A model generated the notes under the pieces. It saw only the letters and a list, made by a program, of their open reading frames with translations. It had not been told where the DNA came from and did no database searches. This document shows positions 38,153-48,241 of a stretch of 64,000 bases of DNA, in pieces. The stretch lies in the IMG/VR virus record IMGVR_UViG_3300031521_000043, positions 1 to 64,000 of that record; one strand, given 5' to 3'. The position numbers and the translations under genes are program-made. The stretch is from a virus. Position 1 is the stretch's first letter. Each line of letters opens with the position of its first letter.

Positions 38153-40225
38153 TTATCTCACAATCTTGAATATGTTACCTTTATCAAAAGTATATATCGT
38201 TCCGTTCTCTTCAACCCTGATTAAAAGTTTAAAATACCTCTCTTGTGGGTAACTTGTGGTGTCTAATAGGAAATAATTTCCATTTTGGTCACAACTTATC
38301 TGGGTATAATTATCGAAATCAAGTATTATTTGCTCAGTTTCGTTATCTTTAATCGCGTAGTATGATGATGATGGTAAGTATTGTGGTGTTAAAAATTGTG
38401 TAAATTGAGTTTGACGATTGAAATTTTTCAATGGAAATTGTTGACGACCAAATACGTTTATCTTAATAACATCACCTGACTTTACAGAAGATGGGATGTT
38501 TTGTAATACTGTTGTAAAAGGTTTTTGAACATTTACAGGCGATAAACTAGATGATGTTATGTTTAAACTACTTGTATAAAAATAACTAGAACTCAAAATA
38601 CTTCCTGAAAATGGCGCATATATTTGTGTTCCTTTTAATGGGCCTGTAGTAAATACACCACTAAAGGTTCCATAATTATATAATCCATAACTAGCCGAAA
38701 GATTTGTAATAGAACCAAATGCAGTTCCGTTAACATAATCTCCATAGAACGATACAAATAAAGCGGTAGGATATAATGGTTTAAATGGATAACTTGAACT
38801 CATATGAGTTCCTATTATCATAGATTCTTTCCAACTACCAATTAGTGTTCCATATCCAAGTATATATCCATTGATTAAACTTGAAGTAAATGTACTTCCG
38901 CTGAAATTTCCATCTATAATTATTCCCATCAAATATGAAGAAGTTACTTGGTATTCACTACAATTCGAACCTGAGAATCCTGGGCCAAATTCTTGTTGAT
39001 ACAAATGGTCGCTTGTCCAATCGTATTGGTTAAATGTATTAAATTCATGACCCCAACCGTAAATGTCATGTCCTTCATATTGTGTTTGATTTTGTCCTGG
39101 ACCAGGATAATTAAATCCTGCGCCAAACTGTGGTGTACAAGCTTGACAAGTGTGTGTTATAGTATCAATTGAGTGACTTATTGACCCTGAAAAATTGCCC
39201 ACTATAGACATACTAACTATTAATCCGTTTACTCCTGTAGCTATCATCAACCCACTAGCGTTTTCAAAAAAGAATGACGATGTTGTCATTGAAGAAGTAT
39301 CATAACTAGATGAGAAACTTGAACTGAATGTTATGTTTGCAAAACCCGTAAATCCTCCATATAACGAACCGCTTATAGAAGCGCTGTCAGATACCGTGGC
39401 CAAAAGTCCGGCATCAATAGATGAAATATTTGCGCTGGCTGTTATTATACTTCCTGTTGACCAAGAAAAATCATTAGACCAACCAACATCTAAAACTGGT
39501 TCATAAATTGTATTTGTATCTTTACTAAAGAAATACAATCCAAAACCTGAGCCCGTTGATTGAAATTCATCACTACTAATTAAAACTATACCGTTATTTT
39601 GGACAGTTCCATTTATCCAAGCATTTACGATTGGTGTAACGTCCATATTAATATCACCGACCTGATAATCGAATGATTGTGTCACGGAAATAGATTGGAT
39701 ATAAGATGAACCGGTAGTCGTCCAAGGAGTTCCGTTTTTAAAATCTCTATAAATCCAGCTTGCGCCGGCCGTAGACCCATTATCAGAAATATATCCGTCC
39801 CCCATCACCCAACTTTGTGAAATTGGAAACGCATAAATATTATATCTAATAGGTAATTCCATCTCTCTTGCTACGTTTAATTTAAGTTTAAATTTAGGAT
39901 TTGTTATATCTCCGTCTGCAATAGATTTTGAAATTGATGTTACATCAAACTGAACCAATACTCTTTGAATATATGTGTTTACTACTGTTTTTTTAGAGTA
40001 ACTTCCAGTAGGATTATCACCCCAAGGAGTTATCCAATTATCCCAAGACGAAGATGGACAATATATATTTTCCCAATTTACTCCTATTTCTGTAGGTACC
40101 TGTATTGCTACTGTCGCAGCAGTTGTTCCTACTCGTAGAATTTCATCTATTCCAAAGTTTAAATCGGTGAATCCGGCGACATTAGTTATGAATGTGTCTT
40201 GTGATGGATAAATGAAATGATGCAT
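38153..40225 (-). CDS. Tail protein with DNRLRE/CBM96-like N-terminal domain (690 aa)
   Basis: The first 240 residues (HFIYPSQDTFI, VQFDVTSISK, VTPIVNAWINGTVQNNGIVL) match the DNRLRE/CBM96 beta-sandwich found in secreted carbohydrate-associated proteins and some phage tails. The middle is made of serine-glycine beta repeats (GSFSGS, SSSY) resembling a spun fibre. The start at 40225 is chosen because it has AAGGAACC nine to ten bases upstream and avoids a 47-bp overlap with the gp6 gene. Confidence 0.75.
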   Translation of the reverse strand: MHHFIYPSQDTFITNVAGFTDLNFGIDEILRVGTTAATVAIQVPTEIGVNWENIYCPSSSWDNWITPWGDNPTGSYSKKTVVNTYIQRVLVQFDVTSISKSIADGDITNPKFKLKLNVAREMELPIRYNIYAFPISQSWVMGDGYISDNGSTAGASWIYRDFKNGTPWTTTGSSYIQSISVTQSFDYQVGDINMDVTPIVNAWINGTVQNNGIVLISSDEFQSTGSGFGLYFFSKDTNTIYEPVLDVGWSNDFSWSTGSIITASANISSIDAGLLATVSDSASISGSLYGGFTGFANITFSSSFSSSYDTSSMTTSSFFFENASGLMIATGVNGLIVSMSIVGNFSGSISHSIDTITHTCQACTPQFGAGFNYPGPGQNQTQYEGHDIYGWGHEFNTFNQYDWTSDHLYQQEFGPGFSGSNCSEYQVTSSYLMGIIIDGNFSGSTFTSSLINGYILGYGTLIGSWKESMIIGTHMSSSYPFKPLYPTALFVSFYGDYVNGTAFGSITNLSASYGLYNYGTFSGVFTTGPLKGTQIYAPFSGSILSSSYFYTSSLNITSSSLSPVNVQKPFTTVLQNIPSSVKSGDVIKINVFGRQQFPLKNFNRQTQFTQFLTPQYLPSSSYYAIKDNETEQIILDFDNYTQISCDQNGNYFLLDTTSYPQERYFKLLIRVEENGTIYTFDKGNIFKIVR

Positions 40226-40226
40226 A

Positions 40227-42215
40227 TTACAATACGGTTCCTTGAATATCGCTGTTTGGATATTTAACTTCAAATATTGATGGGTCTAATGAAGGATAAA
40301 TCATATCGTTTTGTGTCGCAGAGGCAATATCATACTCCACTGGTGAATAATTACCACCATTAGTAGTCAATGGCGTTTTATTTATAATATCCAAAGATAC
40401 TACGGTCTGTACTCCATCAACTTTAGCTATTTCCAACTTTAAACTACTGAGATTGATTGCTTGCGAAAATTCCCATTTATCGATAGCAAAAAAGTTTTGA
40501 ACAGCAGAAATACAGTTTGATAACACATCTTTCTTGTTATAGCCCTTAAACGTTGTAATCACAAACTCTACACCAATGTTAATAATATATCCATCTATAA
40601 CGTTAATACCATCAGTAAGCATTCTATAACGTCTTAGATAGGTCAGTAGATTTGTGACCAATGCTTCATTGGATTGTGTTAAATTTCCATTTTCATCAAA
40701 TGATAACATGTACAAATTCACAGAAAATGGATTACTTCTATCAAAAGCTATTTTTCTAAAATAGTTTTGGGTATTAGAATTATTAACTGTCGCTACGTTA
40801 TTTGAATCGACCGTTCCTGTTAAAATTTGATTTTGATTTACGTCCAAACTATTATAGGTTATAATTTGCGCCTTTGCAATGGAACCATATTTTGCTGGTA
40901 TAGCATATACTCTTGCTAGATAATCACTCTGAGTGACTATACGATTTTGAGAAGCAAATGATGCTATTGCATTTTGACGAATCATATCGTTACTCTCAGG
41001 GCCTGCGCCGCCTACGGTCGCCACGGAGTTATTTACTCGTAATGAGGTCTTGACAGTATTAAGCAAAGAAACTTGTTCAGGCGTCAATCCATCTAAATTG
41101 TTATTAATAGTTGATGCGTCAATGTTAATTATTGAATTTGAAGGTGAGTTTGATTCAAATCCACCGCCTACCGTATAGGTAACTGTTAAAGTTGTATTCG
41201 ATGGAGCCAAACCATATGTGTCGTTCTTTAAAAAGTTAGAAGGGTCTAATGACAAATTTAAATTATTGATATTTGACAAGCCAACTCCTACTTGTTGAGA
41301 ACTTAAGTTAATAATTTCATCAGCAAATCCGTCTGTTCCTGCTCCAAACTCTAAGAATGTTCTGTTGTTTTCGTCTACATTTACTGTAAATCTTTTTGAT
41401 GTTTTAAGATAATTCAAAATGTATGGAACTGTTCCTTGATATTGTGAAAGAATTCCTTGGTTGGCTTCATCATTTGGTACATCAGTTAATATCATTTCTT
41501 GAGATAAGAAATCTACTTGATGCCAGTTATTGTTATCAGCGTCAACGACGCTTATAATTTCCAACACATTATCTTCGTCAAGATACAAATCCAAATAAGA
41601 TTGCATATCCCCAACAGTAAATGTTTTTGTAACAACTCTTCCTGAACGAACATTGACCGTTTTTTGAAGTAAAAAGAATGTTGGAATGCCTGTAGAATCT
41701 CTCTGATATACAGATGATGTAAGTGGAGATAGGTTTGTATTAACCGAAAAATCCAATGATGTAGAAGTTAAAAATGAAGACCCTACGTTATTAGATACTT
41801 GCATGTTTTCTTGAATACTCAATGCATAGTTATTGTCAGGAATATAACTTCCATTATTATTTGTAGTAGCAGGACAAATTTGAAATACGTCTACTGTTCC
41901 TGTTGCGCCTTTTGCTGGAGAAGTGGTATAACCCAAATATCTAGCCAATGCAATAATATTTTTTCTTTCTGTCGTATTATATAAAAGACCTTCTTTAAAA
42001 GTATAATCGGTATAATATGACAAAACATCTCCAACATAAGATGCCATGTCTATAAACATCATTCCTGGTGCAGCATCATTAAAATCTGCGTAGGTATTAG
42101 GATAGTAATATTTAGCAAAATTAATTAAATTCTCACGAAAAGCCGAGAAATCTTTGTTAAGATATCTTACATCTTTGCTGCCCGGCTGAAATGATTTTTG
42201 TATTGTTGTGGACAT
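40227..42215 (-). CDS. 6: Baseplate wedge protein (T4 gp6/gpJ-like)
   Basis: The N-terminus (SKDVRYLNKDFSAFRENLINFAKYYYPN, split over residues 12-40) followed by DAAPGMMFIDMASYVGDVLSYYTD is the hallmark of gp6, which dimerises to join wedges into the hexagonal baseplate. GGAGPESNDMIRQNAIASFASQ is the Baseplate_J core. The protein is 662 residues, close to T4 gp6 (660). Start at 42215, one base after the gp25 stop. Confidence 0.92.
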   Translation of the reverse strand: MSTTIQKSFQPGSKDVRYLNKDFSAFRENLINFAKYYYPNTYADFNDAAPGMMFIDMASYVGDVLSYYTDYTFKEGLLYNTTERKNIIALARYLGYTTSPAKGATGTVDVFQICPATTNNNGSYIPDNNYALSIQENMQVSNNVGSSFLTSTSLDFSVNTNLSPLTSSVYQRDSTGIPTFFLLQKTVNVRSGRVVTKTFTVGDMQSYLDLYLDEDNVLEIISVVDADNNNWHQVDFLSQEMILTDVPNDEANQGILSQYQGTVPYILNYLKTSKRFTVNVDENNRTFLEFGAGTDGFADEIINLSSQQVGVGLSNINNLNLSLDPSNFLKNDTYGLAPSNTTLTVTYTVGGGFESNSPSNSIINIDASTINNNLDGLTPEQVSLLNTVKTSLRVNNSVATVGGAGPESNDMIRQNAIASFASQNRIVTQSDYLARVYAIPAKYGSIAKAQIITYNSLDVNQNQILTGTVDSNNVATVNNSNTQNYFRKIAFDRSNPFSVNLYMLSFDENGNLTQSNEALVTNLLTYLRRYRMLTDGINVIDGYIINIGVEFVITTFKGYNKKDVLSNCISAVQNFFAIDKWEFSQAINLSSLKLEIAKVDGVQTVVSLDIINKTPLTTNGGNYSPVEYDIASATQNDMIYPSLDPSIFEVKYPNSDIQGTVL

Positions 42216-42216
42216 A

Positions 42217-42657
42217 TTACATCGTTGCATTGTTGATTGTTACTATCACAGTATCCGTCTGTTTTGTCAAATTTACAGTGAATGTTACAACAATCTTTAA
42301 CATATAAATATCAACATTATTTGATATTTCGTTACTTGTTAATAGATTTGCTGTAATATCGTTAACTGTGACATTTGGTATCCACGCCGAAATGTCTTCA
42401 CTTACTACGTTTATCGCTTGTTCTTTTAGTGTTTCTTGATTTTGTTCAAACACCAAATTCCATAAACGAGTTCCAAATGTTGGTTGGAATCGTCTTTCCC
42501 CCTGACGAGTATTAAGTAAATTTACTATATTTGTCTTGATTTGAGTCAACGTATCGAAAGATTGAGCAAAATATCCTGTATTTCCGTCTTGAATTGGAAT
42601 AGTAATTCCAATCGGTTTTGCGGAAACCGTTTTCGATTGTGTAGTTGTTCTTGCCAT
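42217..42657 (-). CDS. 25: Baseplate wedge protein (T4 gp25-like)
   Basis: The 146-residue protein has the gp25 pattern: IKTNIVNLLNTRQGERRFQP, FGTRLWNLVFEQN and a beta C-terminus. gp25 nucleates sheath polymerisation on the baseplate and is conserved in all contractile systems. It lies directly upstream of gp6, as in T4-like phages. Confidence 0.93.
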   Translation of the reverse strand: MARTTTQSKTVSAKPIGITIPIQDGNTGYFAQSFDTLTQIKTNIVNLLNTRQGERRFQPTFGTRLWNLVFEQNQETLKEQAINVVSEDISAWIPNVTVNDITANLLTSNEISNNVDIYMLKIVVTFTVNLTKQTDTVIVTINNATM

Positions 42658-42662
42658 AATAA

Positions 42663-43211
42663 TTATCCCATTGATACCCTACTTGGGTCGATACATCCAC
42701 CGGTTTTTTTACTTTCGTCAATTTTCTTCAAAACTGCCCTAAAATCTTTTTTAAATACGTTCTTCAATACATCAGGAATTTCATTTCCTGAATCTAATAC
42801 GGATTTTTGTTGTGGAATCATAGGAGAACTCCCGACCATTTGTTTTATAAATGCCATATTTGTTTTAGGCTGTACAACTCCAACATCTTCAGTATTACCT
42901 ACTTTATCAAATTCTCCGCCCATTAATTCGGCTAAATTAGATGATAAATCTTGTCTTGGTAATGGTCGAGAGTATCTTGCCGTCTCAGATAATACAGAGT
43001 TTAGTTTTGGATTCTTGGTATGAATTACTTCCGGAATAACTTCCTCTTCTTCGACTTGTTCTTCTAGTTTTGGTTTATCATTAGATTTTATTTCTTTAAC
43101 CATTTCAACCAACACCTTTCCCATTGCTTTACTTACTTCTTCAGCAACGGCCTTTCTAACTTCCTCTCTTACGAGTCCTCTTATAGCTTTTTTTAAATCA
43201 TCTATTTTCAT
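42663..43211 (-). CDS. Hypothetical baseplate-region protein with N-terminal helix (182 aa)
   Basis: It begins MKIDDLKKAIRGLVREEVRK, an amphipathic helix followed by acidic EEEVIPEV, then a more structured C-terminal part (KSVLDSGNEIPDVLKNVF). It sits between the hub gene and gp25. The N-terminal helix is like those of the putative head proteins at 5126 and 8382, but weaker. Function unknown. Confidence 0.6.
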   Translation of the reverse strand: MKIDDLKKAIRGLVREEVRKAVAEEVSKAMGKVLVEMVKEIKSNDKPKLEEQVEEEEVIPEVIHTKNPKLNSVLSETARYSRPLPRQDLSSNLAELMGGEFDKVGNTEDVGVVQPKTNMAFIKQMVGSSPMIPQQKSVLDSGNEIPDVLKNVFKKDFRAVLKKIDESKKTGGCIDPSRVSMG

Positions 43212-43229
43212 AATTTTGTGTGTGTTTTA

Positions 43230-45335
43230 TTATACAAATCTAGTTACATTTCCTCTGGATGTTGTTAATAATTTATTTTGTTTTTCTACTTTAGTTACTT
43301 CTGTTTGTGCAACTGACACTGACGATTGAGCTGCTTTCTTTTGAGAATCTGCCAAGTTTGCATAATATTTTGATTTATCAGCTGCATCTTTAGCTTGTTC
43401 CTCTACTTTTATTCTCAAAAGTTCATTGTCTGTTGATGATGCGGTATCAGATGCAATTTTTGCAGTCTTTGCATATTGTTCAGCTAACATTGCATTTGTG
43501 TTTGCTAAACTTGATTGTTGTTTAACCACAATCAAAGCATTTGATACTATAGAATCATTTACTCTTTTAGATAAATTAGTCACATCAGTAACCGCTTTTA
43601 CAGCATCAGCCGCAGACGACTTTGCTGCTGCCGCTGAATCGGCCGCAGACTTTGCTGCTGCCGCCGTATCAATAATTTCGGTTTGCATCTGTTGTTTTTC
43701 AGATGAACTATATTTTCTGTTTACACCATTCCATCCTCCAGGAATGCCAGTTCCAGATGGAATAGTTATAGATACTGGCGGAACTCCATTCGGAATACTT
43801 CCTCCATTCTGACCTGGAGCATATCCGCCGCCGACCACAAATACTCGTCTACTCATTAACAAATTCAATTTATCTCTTAATACAGTTAAAGATGCAGCTT
43901 CAACTGTCATTTGTGTTGATGGTGGGTCGGATTGACCTACATTTGGATGTGTATGTTTATACCAGTGGGTATGAATTAACAGCCAGTTACACAAATCATA
44001 TAACCAATTAACTGACGTCTGTCCTAACAATACAGGCTCATTAGTTTGATTATACTCTCCTAAATAAATAGCCGGGGAATTTAAGACCGTTTTGTTATTT
44101 GTAGTAATAACTATCTGATTTTGGGCGTCAACAGTATACTCATCATCGGTTACAAAAGACATTCTTTTCTTTGAATATTGAAACATTTCATTCTTTTTAG
44201 CAGAAATTATGATTCTATCACTGTTCATTACCATCTGGTCACCAATGAGTTTTGGATAAATAAAGGAAGTTATTCCATTAAATTGTGGTTGTTCTTCAGA
44301 CCCAACTCCCCACATTTTCTTAATACATGTGGTCTGAAATTGACTAAATGTTACGCCTGATGTAAGATGTATAGATGAACCATCATTGTTTATATCTTCC
44401 AACATATATCCACCAACATTTTTCTCTTCTTCAGTAGTCTTACTCAATGGTCTTTGTCGATTTCTTATCAAAAACATTGGATTTCCGCCGCCACACTCAG
44501 TCTTTGGAGAATTTGCAGAACCAGTCCACGGATTCATAATTCCATTGCCTTTATAATCAGTATAACCACTAAAATCAAAATTATAACCTCTATCGTTATT
44601 TCTATCATCGTCGTAAGCAGCGAACCTTATTGACTGACCAAAGCGGCTTTCAAATATTAAATCTCCTTCTCTTCGTTTAAGTGAACGAATACGTGGATTG
44701 TAGTAAAAATATCTTCCTAATACTCCAGAATATCCTATACTTCCTATTAGATTTAGTTTGGAATTAGGACCGGAATAAGGAATGCTTGGGTCGGTAGTTT
44801 TTAAAATTAATTCACGATTACCATGAACAGCCTGAGATGCTAAATTATTAGACCTAAATCCACCTGCGTTTATTTCTACATTAAAATCGGCATCTGCATT
44901 TACTGTATTGAATGTATTAATTTTTCTGGTGTAATAATATTGACCAAGATAAAACACAACTCCAACCATTTCGTTTAACAGCGGATACTCTGAAATGTTT
45001 GATTCTAAAGGCATTGCCCAAATCAAATTTTCTTTTTCTACATTAGACTGATTATAAATTAATCTTACCAATGCACGACCGACCCACGTATAATCTTTAT
45101 CATCTTTTGATGCAGGCCTACCATTTATATCAACTGGCCATTGGTCTGGATTTAATTTAAAACTCTTACTTGTGAAGTAGGAATGATTTTTATCGAGGAT
45201 AATATCAAGAACCACGGCGGGTTCTATTTCATAAAATTCGTCAGATAGGGACGATTTTGTTCCATATCTTGAAGACAATGAGGTGGAGTCTAAAGATGGA
45301 GAAGATGTACTAGATTTTCTATTCCAATATGACAT
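43230..45335 (-). CDS. 5: Baseplate hub protein (gp5-like OB domain, no lysozyme)
   Basis: The 701-residue protein has an N-terminal beta domain (AVVLDIILDKNHSYF, VGRALVRLIYNQ), a segment on flow-marker data (SGVLGRYFYYNPRIRSLKRREGD) and the HTHWYKHTHPNVG motif of gp5/gpV-type proteins at about residue 460. No lysozyme domain is inserted. The C-terminal 180 residues are an alanine-rich coiled coil, unlike the triple beta-helix of T4 gp5. It probably forms the central spike or hub. Confidence 0.75.
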   Translation of the reverse strand: MSYWNRKSSTSSPSLDSTSLSSRYGTKSSLSDEFYEIEPAVVLDIILDKNHSYFTSKSFKLNPDQWPVDINGRPASKDDKDYTWVGRALVRLIYNQSNVEKENLIWAMPLESNISEYPLLNEMVGVVFYLGQYYYTRKINTFNTVNADADFNVEINAGGFRSNNLASQAVHGNRELILKTTDPSIPYSGPNSKLNLIGSIGYSGVLGRYFYYNPRIRSLKRREGDLIFESRFGQSIRFAAYDDDRNNDRGYNFDFSGYTDYKGNGIMNPWTGSANSPKTECGGGNPMFLIRNRQRPLSKTTEEEKNVGGYMLEDINNDGSSIHLTSGVTFSQFQTTCIKKMWGVGSEEQPQFNGITSFIYPKLIGDQMVMNSDRIIISAKKNEMFQYSKKRMSFVTDDEYTVDAQNQIVITTNNKTVLNSPAIYLGEYNQTNEPVLLGQTSVNWLYDLCNWLLIHTHWYKHTHPNVGQSDPPSTQMTVEAASLTVLRDKLNLLMSRRVFVVGGGYAPGQNGGSIPNGVPPVSITIPSGTGIPGGWNGVNRKYSSSEKQQMQTEIIDTAAAAKSAADSAAAAKSSAADAVKAVTDVTNLSKRVNDSIVSNALIVVKQQSSLANTNAMLAEQYAKTAKIASDTASSTDNELLRIKVEEQAKDAADKSKYYANLADSQKKAAQSSVSVAQTEVTKVEKQNKLLTTSRGNVTRFV

Positions 45336-45337
45336 AG

Positions 45338-45712
45338 TTATTCTTTAGATATCTTTTTTATTTCTACTGGAGCGCAATTTGCTATATCATTAATAGATGA
45401 CATCAAAGCTTTCTTTTCTTCTTCTGATAGTCCCATAGAACCTCCGCCTGCCTCTGATGTAGCTTGTGCGGACATAATTCTTTGACAAATTTGCGCCAAT
45501 TTAACTAAATGTTCATCGTTGGAAATTCCTGCGTCAATATATTGTTTGATTAGTGGGACTACCTGCATTGCATCGTTAATGGTTTTAATCATTGGACGCA
45601 AATCAGATATAAAGATTTCAATCTGTTCTTTTCGATTAGATTGATTTGTTACAATATCTTTACATAAATCCTTGAAGGATTTGCCATCATATAAGTCTAA
45701 GTCTATATCCAT
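45338..45712 (-). CDS. Hypothetical helical protein (124 aa)
   Basis: An all-helical acidic protein (MDIDLDLYDGKSFKDL, VPLIKQYIDAGISNDEHL, GLSEEEKKALMSS) two bases before the hub gene. It might be a baseplate assembly chaperone by size and place, but no family is recognised. An inverted late octamer (45719-45726) lies six bases before the ATG. Confidence 0.65.
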   Translation of the reverse strand: MDIDLDLYDGKSFKDLCKDIVTNQSNRKEQIEIFISDLRPMIKTINDAMQVVPLIKQYIDAGISNDEHLVKLAQICQRIMSAQATSEAGGGSMGLSEEEKKALMSSINDIANCAPVEIKKISKE

Positions 45713-45744
45713 ACGCCCTATAAATAGAAACGTATGGATGTTTA

Positions 45745-46692
45745 TTAGACCTTTATGTAATTTTCAGTATTTATAGAACCTTTATTCGTATAAGAACGAG
45801 AAATATTACTCTGATATTGTTTCATTTTGTTAATTACTTTTGTAATTTGTTGCGTTTTACAAGATGAAATTTCTCTAATATACAAATATAATGCTTTTTT
45901 ATTAAAGGCATCGATTCTATCTGAACTACGAAACAACTCAATTACTGCGTTAGCAATGTCCAAATCACGTTGTTTTGTAAAAATTTTACCTACATTATTT
46001 TCCCAAAACTTTATCATCAGCCTAATAAATTCACGCATTTCTTCATCTTTATGATGAGAATCTTCAGTCTGTAATTGAACTGTATGTTCATCATGTTCTT
46101 CCCCAATTTCTACATGTTGGTTTCGTCTTTTATATGTAGAATTATTTAAAGCTATTAAATAATGTTTTGCAATAATAGAAAAATATGAAAACGCTTTACC
46201 TTTGCCTGCCTCGAATTTATGCATATTTGACACCAAATGTGATACAGTTTCTTTTTGAACATCTAGTGGGCCTGTTTCAAAATAACTAAATTTAAACGTA
46301 TTGAATATATTTTCCACTAATTTTTCAAATGGATATTTGATTTTTGTATTATAAATTTCTTCCCTTACTTGCAAATCATCAGTTGCGTTGTATTTAATAA
46401 TATAATCTTCAGTATCTTGGGTAAAATACATTTTATCTGTAGTGATTCCACTTTTACTTTTTCTACCACGTTTTTTTGGTAGGATTGGAGGTAAAATGCT
46501 CGGAGGTACAATAATTGGAGGCAAAGTTAATGTTAACGGTATGCTTTCTGTGACATTTGTTATAGGAGTAGTTTTTACTCTTTTTTTGTATTGTTTTGTA
46601 ACTCTTTTTTTATGTTTGATTGTAACTTTCTTTTGTTTTTTAACAATAGATTTATGTACACGACGAACCTTTAGAATTTTCTTTTTTTTCAT
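45745..46692 (-). CDS. 55: Late transcription sigma factor (T4 gp55-like)
   Basis: Residues about 95-310 match gp55: LVSNMHKFEAGKGKAFSYF, IAKHYLIALNNSTYKRRNQ and the helices ending KVINKMKQYQSNISRSYTNKG. gp55 redirects host RNA polymerase to TATAAATA late promoters. The first 50 residues are extremely basic (KKKKILKVRRVHKS and similar), a region absent from T4 gp55 that may bind DNA or RNA nonspecifically. It lies upstream of the tail block it would activate. Confidence 0.88.
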   Translation of the reverse strand: MKKKKILKVRRVHKSIVKKQKKVTIKHKKRVTKQYKKRVKTTPITNVTESIPLTLTLPPIIVPPSILPPILPKKRGRKSKSGITTDKMYFTQDTEDYIIKYNATDDLQVREEIYNTKIKYPFEKLVENIFNTFKFSYFETGPLDVQKETVSHLVSNMHKFEAGKGKAFSYFSIIAKHYLIALNNSTYKRRNQHVEIGEEHDEHTVQLQTEDSHHKDEEMREFIRLMIKFWENNVGKIFTKQRDLDIANAVIELFRSSDRIDAFNKKALYLYIREISSCKTQQITKVINKMKQYQSNISRSYTNKGSINTENYIKV

Positions 46693-46698
46693 AGAGAC

Positions 46699-46995
46699 TT
46701 ATTCCTCTTCAATTTCTTCTGTCGTTTCCTCGGTTCTATCGTTTAGACTCTTAATAAGAATCTTCATGTCTTGAAACACAATACCAACATCGTCATCTTT
46801 TTCAAACATTTGTTTGTCGTCAAGCATCTTCATGTGAGCCCAAACCTTAAAGACTTGTTCTCTCCAATCAGATATCCAATCGACATAAAGTTCGTTTATA
46901 GCCAATTGACGCTCGCCGGCTTTCCAAAGAAAGACGTTAGCAACGATAGACCCAATCAACAACACCGTTAATAATATAACCAAAAAAATTAGCAT
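46699..46995 (-). CDS. Small single-pass membrane protein (98 aa)
   Basis: Residues 1-25 form a hydrophobic segment (MLIFLVILLTVLLIGSIVANVFLW), followed by a helical charged domain and an acidic tail (TEETTEEIEEE). Type and topology suggest an N-in or N-out anchored inner membrane protein with a cytoplasmic or periplasmic coiled region. It ends six bases before gp55. Function unknown. Confidence 0.65.
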   Translation of the reverse strand: MLIFLVILLTVLLIGSIVANVFLWKAGERQLAINELYVDWISDWREQVFKVWAHMKMLDDKQMFEKDDDVGIVFQDMKILIKSLNDRTEETTEEIEEE

Positions 46996-47000
46996 GATGC

Positions 47001-47135
47001 TTATTCTTCTTCATATTGGGGTTCGTCTTGGAATTCTTGAACATATTCAAAAACTTCCATTACTAAATCCCAATCGTTTCTTTTTATGGCCTTTGTTAAG
47101 GACTCAACTATGTAATTTATATCTGTTTGATTCAT
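47001..47135 (-). CDS. Very small acidic protein (44 aa)
   Basis: The short frame MNQTDINYIVESLTKAIKRN... ends in EDEPQYEEE-like acidic residues. It is five bases from the next gene in the same direction and preceded by an extended -10 promoter (47151-47160), which supports its being real. No family recognised. Confidence 0.5.
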   Translation of the reverse strand: MNQTDINYIVESLTKAIKRNDWDLVMEVFEYVQEFQDEPQYEEE

Positions 47136-47150
47136 CGTAGATTGCTAATG

Positions 47151-47160
47151 ATTATAGCAA
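47151..47160 (-). promoter_or_regulatory. Extended -10 promoter
   Basis: Minus-strand TTGCTATAAT (TGn plus TATAAT) lies 16 bases before the ATG at 47135. It is also the left arm of a 7-bp inverted repeat. The rest of the gap 47136-47253 shows no gene. Confidence 0.5.
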
Positions 47161-47253
47161 TCGTGACATACATAGTTTAGTAATTAATCAAATGCTTAAA
47201 AATTTTAACTTTCTAAGTTTAGTATGTATTATTATTTTTGGCAAGTACCAAGT

Positions 47254-48240
47254 TTAGTTAATCTTAAACATCTGTTTAAAAAAATCACTCATTTCATTTT
47301 TTTTATGATGTGATTCTTCTATTTTTTGCTCGATTGGAAGTGGAGTCGAAGGTTCTGGTAAGATTGTCGGTTGGACTACTGTCTGTATTGATTGTATTGG
47401 TTCCGAAGGAATTTGTGGTAATTTATCATATACCGATTCATCTTCTTTTTTATATACAGCTACGTTATATGCTAAAATTAAACAAATAGCAAGAGGGTCA
47501 AATACAAATATAATACCTAAAATAAACCATTTTACTACAGTATCTAATGGCAATTTCAATGCATCTGCAACAAATTTAAAAGTTTGAATATCTTTTTTGT
47601 TTGCGGTTCCTAATTTTAATTCGTTAACTTGATTGTCAATTTTAGAAATACCATCTATTGAATCTTGTATTTTTGTATTTTCGTCTTTAATATTTTTATC
47701 CGTATCATTTATTAAATCGACATTCTGTTGTTGAAGTTGTTTTAATTGTACAGGATTTCGTGCAATATATTCATTAGTTAACACTTGTGACATCCTAGAT
47801 TCTTCAGACGAACGAAGAACAGTCAAATCGGCTATTCTTTTTTTAGATGCATCAATCTTATCATGAAAATACGATTTTTGATTTTCTATGGATGTAATTT
47901 TTTCTTGTGTAACATTAAACTCGATAGACGATTTTTGATATGCGGCTGATAAATATCCAAAAATTCCCAATGATGTAATAACCATTAACACTATTATGGC
48001 GATGACTAAGTAAGTCTTTAAAAATCCTGTACATTTTGTCCAGTATCTATATAAAAATGTCGTTCCTACTAACTTGCCGATTTCTAATGATGATGCCATT
48101 ACCATTGCGGATATAGAAGCTCCTGCAAATAACGTAGCAATACCGTATACACTAAAAAACGCCGCACACAGAGCTATTAACAATGCGGAAACTCCTAATA
48201 TTAACGGAAATTTAGAATGAGGCAATAGTTTGTCTTTCAT
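47254..48240 (-). CDS. Multi-pass membrane protein with coiled coil (328 aa)
   Basis: There are three or four membrane segments: about residues 12-32 (LILGVSALLIALCAAFF), 34-52, 76-98 (TYLVIAIIVLMVITSLGIF) and 238-262 (WFILGIIFVFDPLAICLIL). Between the third and fourth lies a 130-residue coiled coil (QEKITSIENQKS...DKNIKDENTKI). The C-terminal tail is proline rich. Related proteins are common in T4-like phages of aquatic bacteria; their role, perhaps at the host membrane during assembly or lysis, is not known. Confidence 0.7.
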   Translation of the reverse strand: MKDKLLPHSKFPLILGVSALLIALCAAFFSVYGIATLFAGASISAMVMASSLEIGKLVGTTFLYRYWTKCTGFLKTYLVIAIIVLMVITSLGIFGYLSAAYQKSSIEFNVTQEKITSIENQKSYFHDKIDASKKRIADLTVLRSSEESRMSQVLTNEYIARNPVQLKQLQQQNVDLINDTDKNIKDENTKIQDSIDGISKIDNQVNELKLGTANKKDIQTFKFVADALKLPLDTVVKWFILGIIFVFDPLAICLILAYNVAVYKKEDESVYDKLPQIPSEPIQSIQTVVQPTILPEPSTPLPIEQKIEESHHKKNEMSDFFKQMFKIN

Positions 48241-48241
48241 T

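Noticed and set aside
43426-43812. Long plus-strand frames opposite the tail genes (also 19736, 25230, 42541, 50713)
   Set aside because: They mirror the codon structure of strong minus-strand genes and lack ribosome binding sites.
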